Assembly (NCBI GenBank): GCA_003641345.1
Contig: QNAD01000144.1
Location: 1-5,830, forward strand
Direction of reading: 5' to 3'
DNA length: 5,830 nucleotides
From: Candidatus Zixiibacteriota bacterium
GTDB lineage: Bacteria; Zixibacteria; MSB-5A5; GN15; FEB-12
Both the position numbers and the translations under genes were made by a program. A model generated the notes under the pieces. That model was not told where the DNA came from. It did no database searches and saw nothing but the letters and a program-made list of their open reading frames with translations. Shown here piece by piece: positions 1 to 5,798 of this stretch. Positions within the stretch are counted from its first letter, which is position 1. Each line of letters starts with the position of its first letter.

Positions 1-673
1 GATGAAAATGCCGGAAGATTTTAAAAAGGAAATAACTATAACTTCTCAGGCAAAATATATTGGAGGGATAGTTGATATTCCAGGTGACATCTCAACCGCG
101 GCCTACTTTTTTGCGGCAGCAGCTATATCAAAAGGTGAAGTAACGGTTTATGGCGTTGGGTTAAACCCAACTCGGACAGCGTTTTTGGAATACTTAAGAA
201 AGGTTGGGTGTAAAGTTGCTATAAATAATAAAGTTACAATCTCCGGAGAGCTTAGAGGAGATGTTACTGTCGTCGGTGCTGATTTGAAATCACGTAAAAT
301 ATCAGGTGAAACAACTGTCGGATTGATTGATGAAATTCCAATAATTGCGGTTATTGCATCGTTTGCCAAAGGTACGACAGTAATTAGAAATGCTGAAGAA
401 CTCAAAGTTAAAGAAACTGACCGTTTGCAGGCTATAAGTGATAATTTGAAAATTTTGGGTGTAAAGCATGGTTTGCTTGATGATGGCATTGCAATTGAGG
501 GAGGTAAAGATTATTCCGGCTCTGATTTTAAATCATTTGGAGATCATCGAATTGCTATGGCTTTTTCAATTGCCTCGCTGTTTTTGATTGGGCCATCGAC
601 TATTGATGATGAGTCTTGTGTTAATGTCTCCTGTCCGAATTTTTATGATCTTTTAGATAAAATCAGAAAATGA
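1..673 (+). CDS. aroA: 3-phosphoshikimate 1-carboxyvinyltransferase (EPSP synthase), C-terminal half, 5' end outside window
   Basis: EPSP synthase transfers enolpyruvate from PEP to shikimate 3-phosphate, step 6 of the shikimate pathway, in the cytosol. About 223 residues are visible, roughly the second half of a family of about 430, and the frame is open to the first base. Counting from the ATG at base 2, the fragment shows GDISTAAYF (28-36), the catalytic Asp in LIDEIP (D110), the KETDR motif (K137, E138, R141, matching K340/E341/R344 of the E. coli enzyme), and DHRIAM with R183. The position of E. coli Lys411 is Val209, which is usual outside the enterobacterial type. The segment before LIDEIP reads TVG where most relatives have a Pro-Arg pair, a mild oddity. 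The TGA stop overlaps the aroE ATG by 4 nt (ATGA), so the genes are probably translationally coupled. The family call is secure; the N-terminal half cannot be judged. Confidence 0.96.
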   Translation, partial: MKMPEDFKKEITITSQAKYIGGIVDIPGDISTAAYFFAAAAISKGEVTVYGVGLNPTRTAFLEYLRKVGCKVAINNKVTISGELRGDVTVVGADLKSRKISGETTVGLIDEIPIIAVIASFAKGTTVIRNAEELKVKETDRLQAISDNLKILGVKHGLLDDGIAIEGGKDYSGSDFKSFGDHRIAMAFSIASLFLIGPSTIDDESCVNVSCPNFYDLLDKIRK

Positions 674-1503
674 ATAAAACGTACAAGTTTGGTCTTTTAG
701 GTCATAAGATTGATTATTCCAAATCAGGTGAAATCTTTAATGCTATTTTTGAAATGCTATCAATTTCCGGAGAATTTATCTCTGTTGATGTTAGCTATGA
801 AAAAATAGACGAAGGGTTACAAAAGTGCCTTGATTTGAAGCTGAATGGTTTTTCAGTAACAATTCCCCACAAACAAAATGTAATTCCCTTTTTGCATAAT
901 ATTGAAAATGATGCCTTACAGTTAGGAGCGGTGAATTCTATTAAAATTGAGAACAATCAACTTTTCGGATTTAATACTGATATTTACGGATTTTCTGAAA
1001 GCCTGAAAGAATATTCAAGTATTCTAAAAGATAAAAAAGTTCTGATAATTGGTGCCGGCGGTTCTGCAAGGGCAATAATATATGCTTTGAAAAATAATTT
1101 TGGAATCAAAGATTTTGTTATACTTGGAAGAGATAAGCAAAAGCTTGACCTATTTCTTGAAAATTTAAAGCCAATTATCGGTGGAGCAAATATAAGTTCG
1201 ATTACATTTGATACAATAAAATCTGTCATGTTTGATTTTGCAGTTAATTGTTCGCCGTTAGGTGGTTTTAATTATCCCAATCAACCGATATTCAATGATA
1301 TCATTACTACAAAGAATTTGCTTTTATATTATGATTTGAACTACAATGATAATAACAATGTGATAAGAGAATTACAGTTATTGGATATACCTTGTATTGA
1401 TGGAAAACAGATGTTGGTTGTTCAGGCTCTGAAATCATTATATATTTGGACTGGTTTAACAGTATCCGAGAAAGAGCTGTATTCTAAAGTTTTTGGGAGA
1501 TAA
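670..1503 (+). CDS. aroE: Shikimate dehydrogenase (NADP-type)
   Basis: This enzyme reduces 3-dehydroshikimate to shikimate, step 4 of the pathway. At 277 residues it has normal family length. The N-terminal substrate domain carries a Ser-Lys-Ser pair at 17-19 in the shikimate-binding loop, where the Pro that usually follows is Gly20, a variation that I recall in Bacteroidetes-like AroE. Next come VTIPHK with catalytic Lys68, GAVNS (87-91), and NTD (102-104) with the partner Asp104. The Rossmann domain has GAGGSAR (128-134), followed by GRDKQK (153-158), whose basic residues fit NADP 2'-phosphate binding. The C-terminal GKQMLVVQA (245-253) is the usual substrate-side helix with Gln252. The ATG is chosen because it overlaps the aroA stop and the protein begins at the expected distance from the first beta strand. 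There is no strong ribosome site upstream, consistent with coupling to aroA. A quinate/shikimate paralogue is possible but unlikely in this cluster. Confidence 0.95.
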   Translation: MNKTYKFGLLGHKIDYSKSGEIFNAIFEMLSISGEFISVDVSYEKIDEGLQKCLDLKLNGFSVTIPHKQNVIPFLHNIENDALQLGAVNSIKIENNQLFGFNTDIYGFSESLKEYSSILKDKKVLIIGAGGSARAIIYALKNNFGIKDFVILGRDKQKLDLFLENLKPIIGGANISSITFDTIKSVMFDFAVNCSPLGGFNYPNQPIFNDIITTKNLLLYYDLNYNDNNNVIRELQLLDIPCIDGKQMLVVQALKSLYIWTGLTVSEKELYSKVFGR

Positions 1504-1505
1504 TC

Positions 1506-2045
1506 ATGAAAATCTATCTCATTGGCTTTTCATGTTCCGGAAAAACAACAATCGGACCAAAATTGGCTTATAAGCTAAGTTGCTCATTTTATGATTTAGA
1601 TGATATGATTTCTAAAAAACAAAATAAAACGATTACCGGTATTTTTAAAGATGAAGGGGAGAAGAAATTTCGTGCTTATGAAACTGACATTCTTTCCGGA
1701 TTATCTAAGCGAAAAGAATCTTTTTGTGTAGCACTTGGAGGCGGAGCGTTTCAATCACCAAAAAATCAGGACATAATTGAAAATAGTGGTATTTCAGTTT
1801 ATTTGAGTTGTGCCAATGATGAACTATATCGGCGTTTAAAAAACCAATCTGACAGGCCTTTGCTCCGAGATGAAAATTCAAATCAGCTATCTGAAAGTGA
1901 ACTAAAAGATAAAATTTTAAGTTTGATGATGAAACGTAAAAATAATTATTTAAAAGCCGATATTGTATGTTCAACGACTGATAAAACTGTTGAAGAAACT
2001 GTCGATGAAATCTATAAAAAGATAAGTTTAAGTGCCACAAATTAA
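1506..2045 (+). CDS. aroK: Shikimate kinase
   Basis: This enzyme phosphorylates shikimate at the 3-hydroxyl with ATP, step 5 of the pathway. The 179 residues match the single-domain NMP-kinase-like fold. Visible parts are the Walker A loop G7-x4-G12-K13-T14, the shikimate-binding D30-x-D32 pair, FR at 55-56 (Arg56 binds the shikimate carboxylate), the GGG Walker-B-like turn at 78-80, the LID motif DRPLL (116-120, Arg117), and R144 with Tyr148 near the C-terminal ATP and substrate site. All the expected catalytic positions are intact. The start lies 2 nt after the aroE stop, with a GGGAG ribosome site at 1495-1499 inside the aroE end, 6 nt from the ATG. The last 14 bases overlap aroB. Related gluconate kinases lack this Asp-x-Asp/Arg set, and the neighbours settle the assignment. 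Confidence 0.95.
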   Translation: MKIYLIGFSCSGKTTIGPKLAYKLSCSFYDLDDMISKKQNKTITGIFKDEGEKKFRAYETDILSGLSKRKESFCVALGGGAFQSPKNQDIIENSGISVYLSCANDELYRRLKNQSDRPLLRDENSNQLSESELKDKILSLMMKRKNNYLKADIVCSTTDKTVEETVDEIYKKISLSATN

Positions 2046-3132
2046 AGTAAATTTAGAATCAAATTCTTATCCTGTAATTATTAGCGATAAGACATCACAG
2101 CTCAGAACGGAGTTGAAAAAGAACATCAAAAATGGGCGCCTGTTTATTTTCTATGATCAAAATTTTTATGTTTTGCATAAATCTTCAATAACAAAAGAAT
2201 TAAAAAATTATAATAATGTTATGGAGTTGGTACTGGAATCAGGGGAGAAGATTAAATCTGAAAAATATTTAAAAAAATTGTATAATTATCTCCTTTCAGA
2301 AAAAATCAGCCGGTCAGATTTTATTTTAGCCTGCGGTGGCGGTGTGACAAGCGATTTAGTTGGTTATTTGGCGGCTACAACTTTACGGGGTATCAGATGG
2401 GGGATTGTTTCAACAACATTGTTAGGTATGGTTGATGCTTCAATTGGCGGGAAAACCGGAATAAATCATCAGTCTGGGAAAAATCTAATTGGAGCTTTCC
2501 ACCAGCCCAAATTTGTTTTGTGCAATGTAAACTATTTGCAAACTCTTTCAGAGCGGGAACTATTTTGTGGGTTAGGCGAAGTTTTGAAATATGCCGGTTT
2601 GGTCGGCGAACCGATTATTGGCATTGTAAATCTAATGCTAAAAAACAATTCTATATACGATAAAAAAATTCTAACTAAACTGATTATTGAATCAGCCAAA
2701 TATAAAGCTGAGATTGTCAGCTGTGATGAGCGGGAAGGTAACTTCAGGATGTTTTTGAATCTTGGCCACACTTTTGGGCATGCGATTGAAAAAACACTAA
2801 AATATAAAAAACTTCTCCATGGCGAAGCGGTTATTATCGGGTTAATTGGCATGATTGAATTAAGCGGTCGCATTAAGCCAAATTCCAAAAAACATTTAGA
2901 ATCTTATATGAATTTATTAGTTAAAATGTTGCCCAATTTACCGAAAATAAAATTAAATGCGAATGAGATTTACGAAGCGATTAAAATTGATAAAAAGCGT
3001 GATGGCAAAGATTTGAATTTTATTCTGTTAAATAAACTTGGTAAGCCTTATATCCAAAAAGGGATTGACAAGCGTCAGATAAAGAATTCTATTTCAGTTA
3101 TGCTTGATGTTTATAGAAAACAGGGAGGTTGA
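2032..3132 (+). CDS. aroB: 3-dehydroquinate synthase
   Basis: AroB converts DAHP to 3-dehydroquinate using NAD and a metal, normally zinc, at step 2 of the pathway. The 366-residue length is typical. The NAD-binding GGGVTSDLVGY lies at 102-112. Compared with the well-studied Aspergillus enzyme (alignment from memory), all the main active-site residues are present at matching spacing: R119, D135, K141, K150-N151, E183, K186, K225, R239, N243, H246, H250 and H263. E183, H246 and H263 are the likely metal ligands. The PTTLL segment common in the family reads STTLL here. The start is GTG at 2032: a TAA lies immediately upstream in frame and the next ATG would remove 63 residues, including the first beta strands. 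The gene begins 14 nt inside aroK with only a weak ribosome site, so translation is probably coupled. The C-terminal codons double as the aroQ ribosome site. Confidence 0.95.
   Translation: MPQIKVNLESNSYPVIISDKTSQLRTELKKNIKNGRLFIFYDQNFYVLHKSSITKELKNYNNVMELVLESGEKIKSEKYLKKLYNYLLSEKISRSDFILACGGGVTSDLVGYLAATTLRGIRWGIVSTTLLGMVDASIGGKTGINHQSGKNLIGAFHQPKFVLCNVNYLQTLSERELFCGLGEVLKYAGLVGEPIIGIVNLMLKNNSIYDKKILTKLIIESAKYKAEIVSCDEREGNFRMFLNLGHTFGHAIEKTLKYKKLLHGEAVIIGLIGMIELSGRIKPNSKKHLESYMNLLVKMLPNLPKIKLNANEIYEAIKIDKKRDGKDLNFILLNKLGKPYIQKGIDKRQIKNSISVMLDVYRKQGG
3123..3129 (+). promoter_or_regulatory. Strong ribosome binding site that fixes the aroQ start
   Basis: GGGAGGT is an almost perfect Shine-Dalgarno sequence lying inside the last codons of aroB. 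It ends 4 nt before the TTG at 3134. It supports TTG 3134 as the aroQ start over the earlier in-frame TTG at 3104, which has no such site and would add ten residues unrelated to the family. Confidence 0.85.
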
Positions 3133-3133
3133 T

Positions 3134-3565
3134 TTGGCTAAGATTTTAGTTGTAAACGGTCCGAATCTTAATCTGCTCGGTAAAAGAGAACCTGAAATTT
3201 ATGGTTATGATTCTTTGGATGAATTAAATTCTCGTCTTGTAGAAGCCGGTCAAGAGATGGGTTTGACACTTGAGTTTTTTCAATCCAACTCCGAAGGGGC
3301 AATTATTGATTTTATCCACGTCAACGCAACTGATGCTAACGGCATGATTATCAATCCTGGAGCTTACACTCATTACAGCTATGCTATAAGAGATGCGATC
3401 AGTTCTGTCGATATCAAAACAGTTGAAGTTCATTTGTCCAATATATACAATCGGGAAGAATTTCGTAAAAAATCCGTTATTGCTCCGGTCTGTTTTGGTC
3501 ATATTGTAGGGTTTGGTTATTATGGTTATGCGATGGCATTATCATATTTTGCCGAAAAATCTTGA
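3134..3565 (+). CDS. aroQ: Type II 3-dehydroquinate dehydratase
   Basis: This enzyme removes water from 3-dehydroquinate to give 3-dehydroshikimate, step 3, by the type II enolate mechanism. The type II fold is a dodecameric flavodoxin-like protein, unrelated to type I AroD. From TTG 3134 the protein has 143 residues, the family norm. It opens directly with the hallmark VNGPNLNLLG (7-16), followed by catalytic Arg18 and Tyr23 in the mobile loop (REPEIYG). Further motifs are QSNSEG (50-55), NPGAYTHYS (74-82), catalytic His100 in VHLSN, Arg111, and GFGYYGY (126-132). The TTG start, 1 nt after the aroB stop, is chosen because of the strong GGGAGGT site and because family members begin two or three residues before the first beta strand. 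The gene is part of the aro operon; the peptidase start follows 7 nt after its stop. Confidence 0.95.
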   Translation: MAKILVVNGPNLNLLGKREPEIYGYDSLDELNSRLVEAGQEMGLTLEFFQSNSEGAIIDFIHVNATDANGMIINPGAYTHYSYAIRDAISSVDIKTVEVHLSNIYNREEFRKKSVIAPVCFGHIVGFGYYGYAMALSYFAEKS

Positions 3566-3568
3566 GGT
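3564..3568 (+). promoter_or_regulatory. Ribosome binding site for the exported peptidase
   Basis: GAGGT overlaps the aroQ TGA and lies 4 nt before the ATG at 3573. It selects this ATG over upstream in-frame ATGs inside aroQ (such as 3513), which would put 20 unrelated residues ahead of an otherwise classic signal peptide. Confidence 0.7.
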
Positions 3569-3572
3569 TATT

Positions 3573-5135
3573 ATGAAATTTGTAAAAATATTTATTATTC
3601 TGTTATTAATTCCAATTCAATCTGTTATCTCAGCTGATATTGAAGTTTTTATGGATACATTGGAGCAAAAATTAGAATGGCTTAACTATCGTCTAAATTT
3701 GGAGCAATGGGATCATTATACCAAAGGACAAGCCGATTCATTAGATTTTTATCAAGAACTTTACAATGATTTGACCTCGAACCCTGAAATATATTTGCAG
3801 TTGCAGAGGGATAAAAAAGATATATCCAATGAACAAGATTTGCGTCGTTGGGATATTTTAAACAGCTTATTCAGTTCTGATGATGTGGGAATATCACATA
3901 AAATTTCAAAGTTGGTAGATTCTTTGTCATCTATTGAAGTTAATTATAGAGCTATTTATAATGGTGAAAAGAAACAAGCTAACGAATTATATAAAATATA
4001 TCGAACTTCAAGAAATCGTGGAGATAGAGAAAACGCTTATCGTGCGTATGTTTCAGTAGGGAATAAGTTAGCCGAAGGACTAAGCCAGTTAATTAGACTT
4101 CGGAATCAACAAGCAAAAAAGAATGGGTACAGTAATTATTTTTCATATTCTTTTAAACAACAGAATCTTGATATTGACGAATATGAAAAATTACTTGAAA
4201 GATTAGATCAACTTAGTCAGTCTCCTTATCAGGCTATACTGGCATCGGTAAGAAATAAATTAAGCTATAATGAACTGCAGATTTGGGACTTAGGTTATTT
4301 TTATGCTGACATCAATCGTGAGTTGGATAGTTACTTTCCAGTTGAATCCCAACTTTCTTTTATCAAGCAGGGACTTAAAGGTATTGGTGTCAATATTGAT
4401 AAAATGCCAATATATTTTGACTTGGAATCTCGCGATGGTAAATCACAGTTTGCTTTTACTTTTCCTATAAAACCTCCACATGATTTGCGAGTGATGGCTA
4501 ATTTAATTGAAGGACATTACAGTACCCGTACTTTGCATCATGAGATTGGACATGCTATTCATTATGCTTTGATAAGTCAGGATAATAATCTTTTCAGAAC
4601 CGAACAGTCGGGGATATGGTCTGAAGCTATGGCACAGATTTTTGCAGGGATGTGCGAAGAGCGTTTGTGGCTTGAGAAATATGCAAAAGTTCCATATGCG
4701 GTAGCTCGTTCATTCATTAAATCCAAAAAAGAAGCTGACATTATATATCTTCGCACCCAGTTGATGCGACTGCAATTCGAATTGCAAGCTTATACCAATC
4801 CTAATCGGGATTTGAATAAATTGTACTGGGAGTTGTTTGAAAAATATCTGATGCTTCCCAAACATGAAGATTTAAAACCGTGGGCATCGTTGTTTTATTA
4901 TATCACTCATCCTGTCTATATGCAAAATTATCTTTATGCCGATATGGTCAAAGCTCAGACTTATGCTTATCTTGAGAAGAATTATGAATCGGTAGTAGAT
5001 AATAAAATGACTAAAGCGTTTCTGGTTCAGAATTATTTGCGGTTTGGTAGCAGGTATCCATGGGATGAACTTCTGGAACGGGGCACCGAAGAGGGGTTAA
5101 ACCCAAATTATTATATTCAGAGTTTGGGCTTGTAG
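3573..5135 (+). CDS. Exported gluzincin zinc metallopeptidase, M2 (ACE-like) type
   Basis: Predicted secreted or periplasmic zinc peptidase of 520 residues. The N-terminus is a signal peptide: Lys2 and Lys5, a hydrophobic core to about residue 15, and a likely cut after VISA (A21). A mostly helical, charged region follows to about 300. The zinc site is HEIGH at 323-327 with a third ligand Glu351 in WSEAMAQ, 24 residues after the second His. That spacing equals ACE (H387 to E411); M3 thimet peptidases, as I recall, have 25. An ungapped comparison from memory places Tyr392 at ACE Tyr523, while the chloride-binding Arg522 position is Ile391. Near the end, HPVYMQNY (446-453) resembles the His/Tyr segment of M3 oligopeptidases, so the protein may be intermediate between M2 and M3. 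It is shorter than animal or Xanthomonas-type ACE. Peptidyl-dipeptidase or oligopeptidase activity is inferred, with substrate unknown. It starts 7 nt after aroQ, so it is probably co-transcribed. Confidence 0.85.
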   Translation: MKFVKIFIILLLIPIQSVISADIEVFMDTLEQKLEWLNYRLNLEQWDHYTKGQADSLDFYQELYNDLTSNPEIYLQLQRDKKDISNEQDLRRWDILNSLFSSDDVGISHKISKLVDSLSSIEVNYRAIYNGEKKQANELYKIYRTSRNRGDRENAYRAYVSVGNKLAEGLSQLIRLRNQQAKKNGYSNYFSYSFKQQNLDIDEYEKLLERLDQLSQSPYQAILASVRNKLSYNELQIWDLGYFYADINRELDSYFPVESQLSFIKQGLKGIGVNIDKMPIYFDLESRDGKSQFAFTFPIKPPHDLRVMANLIEGHYSTRTLHHEIGHAIHYALISQDNNLFRTEQSGIWSEAMAQIFAGMCEERLWLEKYAKVPYAVARSFIKSKKEADIIYLRTQLMRLQFELQAYTNPNRDLNKLYWELFEKYLMLPKHEDLKPWASLFYYITHPVYMQNYLYADMVKAQTYAYLEKNYESVVDNKMTKAFLVQNYLRFGSRYPWDELLERGTEEGLNPNYYIQSLGL

Positions 5136-5136
5136 A

Positions 5137-5457
5137 TTATTTATAATCCTTCCTAATGGGATAGAAAACATCAATCACTTCGCAATCGGTTATTGCTTTG
5201 CCTTCGTGAAGAATTTCAGGGGGAATAACAGCAGGATGACTTGGGGTTAAAACTCGCTTGACACCATCTATTGATAGTTCCAATTCACCTTTGATAATAT
5301 TAGTTACCTGTTCGTGCACATGAGAATGTTCGGGCAAAATTGAACCAGCACGTATTTTCCAGTAAGCCATAGTCATATTTTCCGTATGAATCATTTTAAC
5401 TCTAAAGCCGGGGATAAGTTCACGTTCTTCAATATTATCTAAATTATAAAAAGGCAT
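5137..5457 (-). CDS. Small single-domain cupin, KdgF-like metal site
   Basis: A 106-residue cytosolic cupin (no signal peptide) with a six-to-eight-strand barrel expected. Motif 1 is G38-x5-H44-x-H46-x3-Q50-x6-G57, with Gln in place of the usual Glu. Motif 2 contributes His84 in PPEILHEG. The set H44, H46, Q50, H84 should bind one divalent metal, and its spacing equals that of the four-His cupin TM1459 except for the Gln. The C-terminus carries Asp96, Phe98 and Arg102 in DVFYPIRKDY. As I recall, the KdgF uronate-processing cupins use a His/His/Gln/His metal set together with an Asp-x-Phe-x3-Arg group, so this is a plausible distant KdgF-like protein acting on a sugar acid. No pectin or alginate genes are nearby, and generic cupins also fit. 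The gene converges on the peptidase, with 1 nt between the stop codons. Confidence 0.88.
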   Translation of the reverse strand: MPFYNLDNIEERELIPGFRVKMIHTENMTMAYWKIRAGSILPEHSHVHEQVTNIIKGELELSIDGVKRVLTPSHPAVIPPEILHEGKAITDCEVIDVFYPIRKDYK

Positions 5458-5461
5458 ATTT

Positions 5462-5466
5462 CCTCC
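5462..5466 (-). promoter_or_regulatory. Ribosome binding site of the cupin gene
   Basis: On the minus strand GGAGG lies 4 nt before the ATG at 5457-5455. It is a strong site at slightly short spacing and supports this start, which also gives the normal cupin N-terminus. Confidence 0.75.
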
Positions 5467-5480
5467 ATTGTTTTATGAAA

Positions 5481-5509
5481 AATAAAGCGAGATTCAAATT
5501 GTAATTCAA
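5481..5509 (-). promoter_or_regulatory. Possible weak promoter of the cupin gene
   Basis: Reading the minus strand, TTGAAT (5509-5504) and TTTATT (5486-5481) are separated by 17 nt, each matching 4 of 6 consensus bases of a sigma-70-type promoter. A start of transcription near 5474 would leave a leader of about 17 nt. Such matches are common in AT-rich DNA and the organism's consensus is unknown, so this is only a candidate. Confidence 0.22.
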
Positions 5510-5612
5510 CAAAAGATTAATCGTTACTACAACAGCATACAGAGTATGTCGAAAAACTCTTGTCCAACCGCAAGCGGTGTGCTATCCCATTGAGTTCCCA
5601 CCCCAAGCGGCA

Positions 5613-5638
5613 TGTTGAAAAAAACCGATTATGTCATT
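5613..5638 (+). repeat. 26-nt direct repeat, copy 1
   Basis: This unit begins TGTTGAA and ends CCGATTATGTCATT. It matches copy 2 at 23 of 26 positions, with no gaps, and the two starts are 41 nt apart. The differing positions are 8, 11 and 12 of the unit. After the shared part this copy runs into CCTGACCTGAGG, unlike copy 2. Confidence 0.85.
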
Positions 5639-5653
5639 CCTGACCTGAGGGCT

Positions 5654-5679
5654 TGTTGAAGAACCCCGATTATGTCATT
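5654..5679 (+). repeat. 26-nt direct repeat, copy 2
   Basis: Second copy of the TGTTGAA...GATTATGTCATT unit. Its last seven bases (5673-5679) are also the first bases of the TCATTGCGAGGAG-type repeat that follows, so either the two modules are fused here or the unit is the natural left flank of that repeat. Confidence 0.85.
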
Positions 5680-5729
5680 GCGAGGAGTGAAACGACAAAG
5701 CAATCTCTCTTCTCATATGAGATTGCTTT
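5673..5729. repeat. Truncated copy of the widespread TCATTGCGAGGAG-type palindromic repeat
   Basis: Bases 5673-5707 closely resemble a short interspersed repeat that I know from many unrelated bacterial genomes, typically a TCATTGCGAGGAG start followed by GCAATCTC. The 11-nt AAAGCAATCTC (5697-5707) is matched by its perfect reverse complement GAGATTGCTTT (5719-5729) across an 11-nt loop. In full-length copies the second arm normally continues back through the complement of the whole left arm; here it stops after TTT, so the element is about half complete. The middle also holds a perfect 12-bp palindrome, TCTCATATGAGA (5711-5722), which could form a competing fold. Four T bases follow the stem, too few for a convincing terminator. 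Confidence 0.8.
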
Positions 5730-5735
5730 TCAGTT

Positions 5736-5778
5736 GTGTCGGGTCCTGATTCACCGAAGGTGGATTGTGACCCGACAC
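5736..5778. repeat. Nested 43-nt hairpin element
   Basis: Perfect 10-bp arms GTGTCGGGTC (5736-5745) and GACCCGACAC (5769-5778) enclose a second stem in which ATTCACC and GGTGGAT pair around a GAA loop (seven pairs, one a G-T wobble). The outer and inner stems together make an extended imperfect cruciform or RNA hairpin. No T-run follows on either strand, so an intrinsic terminator is unlikely. The form is that of a REP-like or MITE-like intergenic repeat. It starts only 6 nt after the preceding truncated repeat. Confidence 0.85.
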
Positions 5779-5798
5779 TTAAGTAGTTGTAATTAAAG

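Noticed and set aside
2..4. ATG at the first bases as a true start of a short EPSP synthase
   Set aside because: The protein from here lacks the whole N-terminal half of the enzyme, and the frame is open to the window edge. It is an internal Met codon of a longer gene.
156..170. Inverted repeat TTGGGTT-A-AACCCAA, with GGGTTAAACCCAA recurring at 5094-5106
   Set aside because: Both lie in coding sequence and encode the same Gly-Leu-Asn-Pro residues in the same frame with the same codons. Chance coding coincidence explains them, and the arms have no room for a loop.
2532..2888. Antisense open frame inside aroB, and similar ones at 148-489, 984-1229, 1705-2040 and 3224-3502
   Set aside because: Each lies wholly within a well-conserved aro gene on the other strand, and none shows a recognisable motif, so they are chance openings.
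3513..3572. Longer peptidase beginning at ATG 3513 inside aroQ
   Set aside because: It would place 20 unrelated residues before a classic signal peptide, and the GAGGT ribosome site points to ATG 3573.
5091..5135. Possible terminator at the end of the peptidase gene around GGGTTAAACCC
   Set aside because: The stem is at most three or four pairs with a usable loop, and no T-run follows.
5541..5710. CRISPR array or tandem satellite in the intergenic repeats
   Set aside because: Only two clear units are present, they differ from each other, and the intervening 15 bases are too short for CRISPR spacers. No cas genes are nearby.
5697..5730. Intrinsic terminator from the AAAGCAATCTC hairpin
   Set aside because: The stem is AT-rich, only four T bases follow, and no gene in the window ends just upstream on the plus strand.
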